Source: Rosellinia necatrix
Lineage: Eukaryota > Ascomycota > Sordariomycetes > Xylariales > Xylariaceae
Assembly (NCBI GenBank): GCA_021209875.1
Contig: JAGYVD010000003.1
Location: 372,001 to 436,000 of the forward strand
DNA length: 64,000 nucleotides
Direction of reading: 5' to 3'
Under the pieces are notes generated by a model. That model saw only the letters and a program-made list of their open reading frames with translations, had not been told where the DNA came from and did not search any database. This document shows, in pieces, positions 57,001-64,000 of the stretch. A program made the translations under genes and the position numbers. The stretch's first letter is position 1, and every line of letters begins with the position of its first letter.

Positions 57001-59167
57001 TCGGCTTGTAGCATGAGTGCGAGGCAGTCCAATTCGTCCGGAGCCGAATCGATTTTGTGAAGCAGGCGTAAAGAGGCGAGTCGATGATCATGCGAGGGCA
57101 TTGACAGGCTTTGAACAAGACATAGGAGGAATGGGTCCAGCTCTCCCTCGTGGCTTTCCTCGCTTTGAGACGGGGGGCTTCGATCCTCGCCATTGTTATT
57201 CATTGTCTCATATTCGAGCATCGCTTCTAGAAACCCCGTCAAGCGATAATATCGGGGAGTAGCAGCTTTGAGCAAGGGCGCAAGAGAAGAGTCAAGCTGA
57301 CCTGACACCTTACTCATTTTTAGATAAGCAGAGAAGCCTTGACTGACGATAAAGCGAGCTTCTTCGGTTAAAGGGGACTGCGAGGGTCTCAGCGCAAGTT
57401 TAAGTTTTCTTAACAGTACATCAGCAATTGGCCCAATGGTCGACGGCCGAACTGTAGTCAACCCTAAAAGGCGCAGCAGAACCGAATACTTGGGCAAGCA
57501 TCTGTCACGCCATGTTTTCGGGTCTTTGTTGTATGCACCCGATGCACCCTGCTCGGGAAATGGGGAGATTTCCAACCGCTCGAATTTGCTAACGATCTGA
57601 TCTTGCCACGACTGGGGCAACGAGAAAGAGTCTGCATCACCAACAAAGGGTAGGGCTCTGGATTCAATCATGCGTGGTAAAAACACGCAGAGCATATCCT
57701 GATTAGAACCCTGCGACCAATGTTGGACAATAAACCTAGAATTATGATTAGCGCCAATGTCATGCGATGAGTCCTTGTCACAATAACGTACTTCTGAAAC
57801 GGCTTGAGGAACAAGCTTCGGAAGCGGGTTGAATCCAGATCGGAAAAATATGAGCAGAAAGGTATGAACCAGCCCATTAGTGGCTCACGAGTCATCACGG
57901 CGGTAAATTCAGTGATATGTGGGATTAGTATATCCATGGGCGCCTGGTGCCAGACAATTGCTATATTCACGAGTAGTTGTTGCCATATAACTGTCGACTC
58001 CACTGTCTCGAGAATCCGTGCGTGCTTTGAGATAAGCTCCAGGCATTGCAATAAGCTGCCCAAAATGAGTCGCCACTCGACGATGCGATTCCCCTTTCGC
58101 ACCCCCGAAATAGTTCCCAGGCACCTCAAATAAAAAATATTACGCAGAGGGAATTCGGCTCGAGTGTCGTCGCTCTGTATTGCGTCGGTAACCGCCTGGG
58201 GGATTGAAAGAAAGGTCTCAGAGTTCGTGTGGTGAACCAAACTTATAAGGACACCGCAGACAACTTCAGACCAGTTGATGGGCTCAGGAGAGACGCACTG
58301 ATCGTTCGGAACGGAGAGTATTAGAGCCTTGACAATATCAGGCCCAGCCGTATGTATACCATGACCCTGGCCTTTTACTGCCTCGGCAAACATGGTCATG
58401 AGTCCGTGATAATACAATTCTAGGTGTCGGTTGTCTCGGCTAGCGGCGAAGTCGTCACGGACGTGTTCAATGAACGAAGTCAAGGCCTTATCCCGACTTG
58501 CGGGGGCGGCAGCCTTTTTCACCAAGAAACTCAAGGCCTCAGCAGCAAATTTGGCAACATGGGCAGGGTTCCTAGCCTTTCCTAGCAGAGGAGCAAGCAA
58601 GTCATATGTTGGCTGCAAGTTCGGCACGAGAAGTTTCGAAAGATATTTGAACAAAAAGGCGAGGCAGGCAAAAGTCCACTCCACCACGGCGGCGTCCTGC
58701 GGTCGGCTGGCGATTTGGATGATGAGAGCGAGGGCGCGGGGGTAATGCTTCTCGAATCGCATGCCCAAGTCGTGCGCAAAGGCAGTCAGGAGGTCGAGTA
58801 AGGGTTCCAATGATTCGGCGTCCTGCTGAGAGATGTATTTTTCCAGCGTGTCCATAATGCGCTCTTCGAAGTGTAGTATCTGGGGTAGGCTGTCGCAAAG
58901 GGGCTGCAGCTCCCTCTTGAAGGAGGTAAAGGCTTTGGAGAGATTGAGCTCAGCCCATGTCTCCAGGCCGTTCCGGAGGTAGGACGTGGTGGCATCGAGG
59001 TCTTCGGCTTCGAGGTCATGGCGACGAACTCTCCGCAGGGGGTCGAGGGCATGGAGCTTGGAGATCTTGGTGGTGAAGGACTCCCATCGGTGATTCCTCT
59101 GATGGGGAGTCCCTTTTGTCTTGCCCTTGCGGGACTTGAACACGCGCCCGGATTGTACCAATGGCAT
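51099..59167 (-). CDS. utp20: UTP20, U3 snoRNP / small-subunit processome component
   Basis: Two exons, 59167-57792 and 57735-51099 (8013 nt, 2670 aa), joined by a 56-bp GTACGT...TCTAG intron that keeps frame. Utp20 (human DRIM/UTP20) is a giant nucleolar HEAT-repeat protein of the SSU processome, needed for cleavage of 35S pre-rRNA at the early sites and 18S maturation. The N-terminus (VQSGRVFKSRKGKTKGTPHQRNHRWESF) is the basic Utp20 start. The body is long alpha-solenoid, with LTAFAHDLGMRFEKHYPRAL and VEWTFACLAFLFKYLSKLL early on. An acidic patch (NSDEDNTEEADDDEGAWEG) lies near residue 2480, and the end is a nuclear/nucleolar Arg/Lys tail (RARRRREGRSRKRK...). Length is as expected for fungal Utp20. 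No internal frameshift. Confidence 0.96.
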
Positions 59168-59940
59168 CTTGGTGGCCTTCCGGTGCGGGAGCTCCCCAGC
59201 GTGTAGTTGGAGACGCTACCCAAGAAAGTCACTGCGAAAACAGTGTGTTCTGGGTAGAGAGATGGTGGCTTCGTGAGAGTTGCGAGAATCCGCCCCACCA
59301 TTGAAATCACACCCCCAGACAGCAGTCGCCCATCAACTTTTTTTTAATCGCGGGAACGCTAATGCACATGGATAAGAGGTTCCAGGTAAGAGTGCGACAA
59401 GTTAGGCTTAGCGCAATCGCCGCTTTTGCTTGGGTCCGGCTCAGCTTATGATTAGTCAGGTGGCTGGGGGACTGCCCTGTGGATTTATGTATTGTTCATG
59501 CAGGGAGAAATGGCCGCTAAAACCGCCCTAGCTCTCTAAGATACCTACCTAGGTATGCGAACGAAATCTACTTTAGTGGGCTGGGATGAGCTACGGTACA
59601 GACACAGGTTTTGTATTCTTAGCCAGCACCTATATAGTCCTTCAAGAAAGGTCCGGAGAATGGTTAACACCGGGCCAGCAGCCCCTGCTCCACGTCAGCA
59701 CAACCTACCTAGGTACGTACATATAGCTTAACCGTCCACAAGGATGTTTCAACAGGTTTCTCAATCGCTGAAACGCATGGACATGGCGACTCCCATAAAA
59801 ACAGTCAACGTCCATGCCCAAGGGAAGGCAGAAGACAGGTAGCTTGGGGCCGCATGGATCAGCTATACCCGGGCTACGCTACAACAACAACGCTGAAGGC
59901 AAGTCAACAGTACTATTGCCGGGAATAGCATGGCTGTCGT
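59168..59940. other. UTP20 promoter region
   Basis: About 0.8 kb with TACCTACCTAGGTA motifs at about 59543 and 59703. No gene supported. Confidence 0.5.
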
Positions 59941-60260
59941 TTAAGCGATCGCATCCGTCTTGCTGAAAAATATCGACGAGGCGCTTGGCCTTTTCCTTGT
60001 TGAACTCCCCGTATGGGCCAGAGAGGAGATAGTCTGAGGAGATCTACGACGCCTCGGTGTTAAGCTTCCTTGACCGAGTCTCCAGGTTGAAGTACGCCAT
60101 AACGAGTTGCGCACGTCTCGCCACGTTTCCACCTCCCTTTGAGGCTTCTGCTTCAAGGAAGAAATTGAGTGCCACCGGATTATCCGTATGTTTTGTGCGT
60201 ACGCGTTGACTAGAGTTGTATTTAGCCTTTTATAGAAAACATACTGGCCTCCTACCATCT
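59941..60260 (-). pseudogene. Decayed fragment of a fungal DUF7924-like (PD-(D/E)XK-like) gene
   Basis: On the minus strand, just past the stop of the neighbouring gene, a frame reads TKHTDNPVALNFFLEAEAS then KGGGNVARRAQLVMAYF before a stop near 60050. This resembles the widespread fungal block P-x-x-P-N-F-F-x-E-x-K-x-P-x-G with its following V-A-x-R-Q-A-C-Y. The usual Lys after Glu is Glu here and the Cys-Tyr is replaced, and the frame breaks; the remainder (GPYGEFNKEKAKRLVDIF) is open again after the stop. I read it as a dead fragment of a relative of the neighbour, from family memory; a search would settle it. Confidence 0.4.
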
Positions 60261-60263
60261 CAT

Positions 60264-61778
60264 TCACGGTCGAACCCCTTTGTCCTTGACTGGGCCCTTT
60301 CTCCGTTTGGCAGGCCCAGGTTTCGAAAATGAAGTACCTGGAGTTGCTACCTGGTCAACCCTGTCAGACCGATCATCCCCGTCTACAAGGAGCGATGCAG
60401 AGTCAACCTCAGACGCTGCTAAATTCTCTAGAGGCTGGGGGAGGCCGATGGACTCAGAAGGCGCGGAAGCATCAAAGTCTACCGACAACTGGTCGATGGC
60501 CGAGCTGATCCTCTTGAAGTGATCCGGCATCCAAGTGTTATAGACATTCTTGGTAAATTGATAGGCCACCCACTTCTCTTTACCATCCAGTTCCGTAAAA
60601 AAGAATTTACGGATTGGGTGGCGGTAGTACTTAGCTTCCTTCCCATCGATCTCCGGGTAGTAGCCGTAGATCCACACCGACTGGTGGTCGTGTGAGACGG
60701 AGAAAGAAAGGATCTCCCGATGGACCTCATTCTCACGCCCAACAAGACGAAAGAGTTCAACGATGGCTCGTGCCGCCATGGTCATACTATGGGCGTTCTG
60801 GCAGTCCGCAACGTCCAGCGCTGCGGCGCCGCACTTCACCTCACAGGCCAGGAACGGAAAATACATATAATAGGTGGCCATAAAGAACGACAAATCGCCG
60901 GCAGTAAAGTCGCCGATAAATGGCGACAACTTCTTAAGCTGGTCCTCAGTAAATGCGTCTCGTCGGAACCCGACGGAGTAGTCCGGCTGCGGGCGAGTGC
61001 TAGTCAGAGGGATCGAGTTGTTCCAGCCTTCGTTAACGCTTTCAACCAAACACTCAATGCTGGTGGCGCCGTAGATAGCAAGAGCTTCCGCTGAAGGAAC
61101 GATTAACGGTGTAATGTGTCGTATCACTTTCGCTTCATTCCTCCCTTCTACCATTTCGCATGTTTGTTCAAAAAGGTCATCCCGAAATAAAGACTCATTT
61201 GGGACTACCTGCTCCGTATTGAGCAAAGCGTGGCAGGTTTTCTTGCTCGCCTCTGTAATGCCGAGACGCGAATTCTTCATAAAGCTACCTTTAGTTTCAA
61301 GCAGTGTTCTATAGCGAGGGTCTCTGTAGGGAGCGCTCTTCTGCTCGCGCGGTTTCTGATCGCTTGGCGTCGTAGACGTAGCGGAATTAGATCGCTTGCG
61401 TCCAAAGGCAGACAATGATCGCTTTCGCGCAAGGATGCCTTGGTGCTCCGTGTCGGGCTCGAAGTATTGGCGCGGCCAGTGCCCTGCTCTTGTCCAGAAA
61501 TCGATTGGGTCTTTGGTATCAATGTTGTCTGCCGCGACGTTGTCAAAACTATCCTCGTCAGTAGATAGTCCAAGCCGCGGTCGCTTCGAAGATGGTTTAG
61601 GACTACTGAGATCGGGGGTATTATCGATGGCTCGTTTTGTATTTTTGCCTTGGATCGTCTTCAGACGCTGGCGTTCGCGCGTCGGAGGGCTTTGGTCTGT
61701 CGGTGCTTCATAAAACATACCCTGATCCTCCTGATTGCGCCCCTCCTCAGCGGCTCCCTGGGCTCGAGTCCGGGCCAT
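60264..61778 (-). CDS. Nuclear protein with fungal DUF7924-type PD-(D/E)XK-like domain
   Basis: Single-exon 504-aa protein. Residues 1-160 are disordered and basic, with a likely nuclear signal (SSKRPRLG, about 63-70; RKRSLSAFGRKRS). The conserved fungal domain spans about 180-445. It contains PDYSVGF (265-271), then YFPFLACEVKCGAAALDVADCQNAHSM with E313-V-K315, SFSVSHDHQSVWIYGYYPEI and YQFTKNVYNTWMPDHFKRI. The spacing of Pro-Asp and Glu-x-Lys matches the PD-(D/E)XK nuclease-fold core; the family is listed as DUF7924 to my recollection. No activity is established. The C-terminus is again basic (AKRRKGPVKDKG). It faces the Drn1-like gene across a 1.06-kb divergent promoter. The nuclease reading is an inference. 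Confidence 0.78.
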   Translation of the reverse strand: MARTRAQGAAEEGRNQEDQGMFYEAPTDQSPPTRERQRLKTIQGKNTKRAIDNTPDLSSPKPSSKRPRLGLSTDEDSFDNVAADNIDTKDPIDFWTRAGHWPRQYFEPDTEHQGILARKRSLSAFGRKRSNSATSTTPSDQKPREQKSAPYRDPRYRTLLETKGSFMKNSRLGITEASKKTCHALLNTEQVVPNESLFRDDLFEQTCEMVEGRNEAKVIRHITPLIVPSAEALAIYGATSIECLVESVNEGWNNSIPLTSTRPQPDYSVGFRRDAFTEDQLKKLSPFIGDFTAGDLSFFMATYYMYFPFLACEVKCGAAALDVADCQNAHSMTMAARAIVELFRLVGRENEVHREILSFSVSHDHQSVWIYGYYPEIDGKEAKYYRHPIRKFFFTELDGKEKWVAYQFTKNVYNTWMPDHFKRISSAIDQLSVDFDASAPSESIGLPQPLENLAASEVDSASLLVDGDDRSDRVDQVATPGTSFSKPGPAKRRKGPVKDKGVRP

Positions 61779-62842
61779 GGCGACGGCATAGAAGCTGGAG
61801 GGACAATGGATAGGCTTATGTCGCTGTCATACGTCGGGAAGAGATCAAGTTGCGTTCAACCGACCCCGCGCAGTAGGAAACGATCCGCGGTGACCAACTA
61901 TTACGCGGGCGCTCGATGGGGTTTGAGGTTCGCGCACGATGATGATCCCAGTAGGCATGGTCCCAACCTAGCATGGGGCCGTCTTTGTTCCTTGCGGTCC
62001 AATCAGCCTCGTAGTGTACAACGTGCCGGCTTCGCACTGGCCGTTGTGCTTGTAGGGGCTCTTTAAGGGCTTGGCATAAGCCATAAAACCACACTGATCT
62101 GTCAATTTGTTTTGGTGATAAAACCTCTGTGATATACAACATATGTGCGTCAAGGGCACGATCGTTGGAGCTAGGTACCTAGGTACTTAGTTTATGCCGA
62201 GTAAAAAGAACCTAGCTGTGGTACAGTACGAAGCAAAAAGCTAACAGGTGATAAACTAAACGCCTGTGCCTGACTGGCTGGTTGCAACTGTGGGAGTGCA
62301 AGGTAGGTATTCATGAACGACCGAAATAACAAAAAATAACACTTAGAATCCGAGCTTTCCCAAAAGCAAGTGGCGCAGAAGGCGGTGTCTGATTGAGTGC
62401 GAAAAAGAAAGAAACACTGGACCCTGGGGATGCTAAAAACATAGAGAAAGTACAAACTGTTCTGGTCGGTCCACTGTCGCGGTTCCATTCTACGATTTCC
62501 CTGATCTTCTCGGTCGTCTTCAATTGGCACCTGCACCTGTGCCGACTAAATGTGCCCCACTCTGCAACTACCACCCCGGCTCCTGCAGCATAAGCTAACC
62601 TATCTAACCTACCTAGGTTTAGGTATATAGCTAGCTACACATTACACAGGGCCTACACTAGGTATTCTCAGACACCTAGATTAGACGTTAATACTACTAC
62701 TACTACACTAGGTATTCACATCACCAACGTCACCAGCGCTTCTTGCGCACCTAAATTTTATTGCCCTGTGCTATCCCATCTGCCTCTGCCTCTGCCTCTA
62801 CCTCTCTTTCCTCCAGAGAATTCCTATCGCACGTCGCCAACG
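61779..62842. other. Divergent promoter region
   Basis: About 1.06 kb between the DUF7924-type and Cwf19-like genes. TACCTAGGTA-type motifs lie at about 62173, 62605, 62658 and 62707, and a CTGCCT repeat (gcctctgcctctgcctctac) at about 62782. No gene supported. Confidence 0.5.
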
Positions 62843-64000
62843 ATGGCCGCCAAAGTGTGAGTTTCAATAGTGATCAGACGATTAGTCTCTGGCCGTGTAC
62901 TTAGCGCTTACTTACCGCTTACTTACCGCTATTGAAACAGTATCGTGCTGGGTAGCCCGGCAGGTAGGCTTCAGGAGGCTTTCGCAAAGCTCGACACATT
63001 GCATAAAAAGCAAAACTTCTCCTTCGCCATTATCACCGGAAATCTATTCGCCGCCGATGAAGACGATGAGACCATTCACAAGCTTCTAGCGGGCGCGATT
63101 CGCGTGCCACTCTCGACCTACTTCACCATCGGCACAATCCCGTTACCCGAATCGGTGGCCGAGCGCATAGGAAAGGATGAAGATGTAAGACCTGCCTACA
63201 ATGCTACCGACCCACGCTTGTGCTCACGTGTGTCTGACCAGGTTTGCGAGAACCTCCATTTTCTCGGAAAGCGAAGCACCACCAAGACCACAGACGGAAT
63301 CCGCATCGTCACGTTAGGGGGGACCTTAGACGCGTCCCTCGTCGGCGGGCAATCAAAGGAGCAGCACCTCCCATTTCATACAGTAGGGGACGCGAAAGTA
63401 TTGCGAGGCGCCAAAACGGCGGATATTCTTCTTACTTGCCCCTGGCCCGCGAAGGTGGCAACCAATTCCAGTGTACCCGTTCCAACCAAGGATTCCATGC
63501 TGGCCGAGGACGAGGTCGCGGAGCTATGCGTCGCTCTGAAGCCGCGATACCACTTCTCAGCCTCCCCGACCGAGTTTTTCTACGAACGCGAACCATTTTT
63601 GCATCCTACCGACCCTGAATCCGATATCAAAGCCATCACGCGCTTCATATCACTCGCACCTTTCGGCAACCCATCCAAAGCTAAAGCTCTCTACGCCTTT
63701 AGCATCGCCCCAGGAGAAGCTATATATTCTATTCCACCCGGCTGTACCGCTTCTCCATTCCTCCCCAAGGCAAAAAAGCGGCCGCATGATGATGATGGGC
63801 AATTCAATCGATTCGCCAATGGTCGTGACCACCGCGGCGGTGGTCGGCACAAGCGGCGGCGTTCGCCTCCCCCTGGTCCAAACCGCTGCTTCTTCTGCCT
63901 TAGTAACGTGGAAGTAGATACCCACATGGTCTGCTGCATCGATACCGAAGCCTACGTCACCACTGCCAAGGGTCCTTTATCTGGTCAGGATCATTTCGCC
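62843..64000 (+). CDS. Cwf19-like protein (Drn1-type lariat-debranching cofactor), 5' part
   Basis: Three exons seen: 62843-62856, 62941-63184 and 63242 onward, cut by the window end. The first exon has only 14 nt (MAAK plus two bases); all joins are in phase (339 codons so far). The N-terminal domain is metallophosphoesterase-like: VIVLGSPAGRLQEAFAKL, FAIITGNLFA, YFTIGTIPLPES, IVTLGGTLDAS and ILLTCPWP. A Pro/Arg/Lys-rich linker with HKRRRSPPPGP follows. The C-terminal CwfJ zinc/HIT-like domain begins with CFFCLSNVEVDTHMVCCI. Cwf19/Drn1 proteins bind the debranching enzyme Dbr1 and post-splicing intron lariat complexes in the nucleus. Confidence 0.9.

Overview
The window is nuclear DNA of a filamentous ascomycete (Pezizomycotina, most likely Sordariomycetes). 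This rests on short GT-AG introns (about 50-80 bp) with CTRAY-like branch sites, on fungus-specific families (HET, PTH11/SAT4-type membrane protein, GH131, dapB-type DPP IV), and on full-length fungal housekeeping genes (UTP20, cullin-3, DNL/Zim17, Cwf19-like Drn1). There are no operons, CRISPR arrays or convincing tRNA/rRNA genes. I could not run searches; family names come from motifs and overall sequence pattern. For most spliced genes the exon joins were checked by frame and total length.

Region 1 (about 1-28.7 kb) is accessory. It opens with a membrane-anchored HET-like gene (568-3024). A loose row of catalytic and transport genes follows: an Shb17-like sugar bisphosphatase (3491-4485, minus), a nine-exon cytochrome P450 (5260-7349, minus), a secreted isochorismatase-fold protein lacking the usual cysteine (8714-9403, minus), a GMC oxidoreductase broken by two homopolymer frameshifts (10456-12209, minus), a PhyH-type Fe/2OG dioxygenase (13018-14000, minus), a 14-TM DHA2 MFS transporter (15781-17541, plus), a fungal rhodopsin-like membrane protein (19427-20654, minus) and a short-chain dehydrogenase with no visible start (21641-22703, plus). 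The set resembles the tailoring and transport part of a secondary-metabolite locus, but there is no polyketide, peptide or terpene backbone gene in the window. A gene-poor stretch (22.7-27.9 kb) with one orphan ORF follows, then a very GC-rich ABM-type ORF (27932-28711).

Region 2 (29-42 kb) is mixed: dipeptidyl peptidase IV (29148-32050, minus), a YbjQ-family protein with a roughly 110-bp tetranucleotide microsatellite in its intron (33024-33626, minus), a 4.7-kb desert with triplet and palindromic repeats, an orphan 361-aa protein (38353-39438, plus) and a secreted GH131 glucanase (40730-41862, plus).

Region 3 (42.7 kb to the end) is conserved core: a disordered Pro/Ser-rich protein (42762-44522, minus), cullin-3 (45346-48091, minus), a mitochondrial DNL zinc-finger protein with a frame break (49259-50746, plus), UTP20 (51099-59167, minus), a PD-(D/E)XK-like nuclear protein next to a decayed relative (59941-61778, minus), and the first part of the Cwf19-like/Drn1 gene (62843 onward, plus). 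A short TAGGTAGGTA/TACCTACCTA-type motif recurs in intergenic DNA, mainly near these conserved genes.
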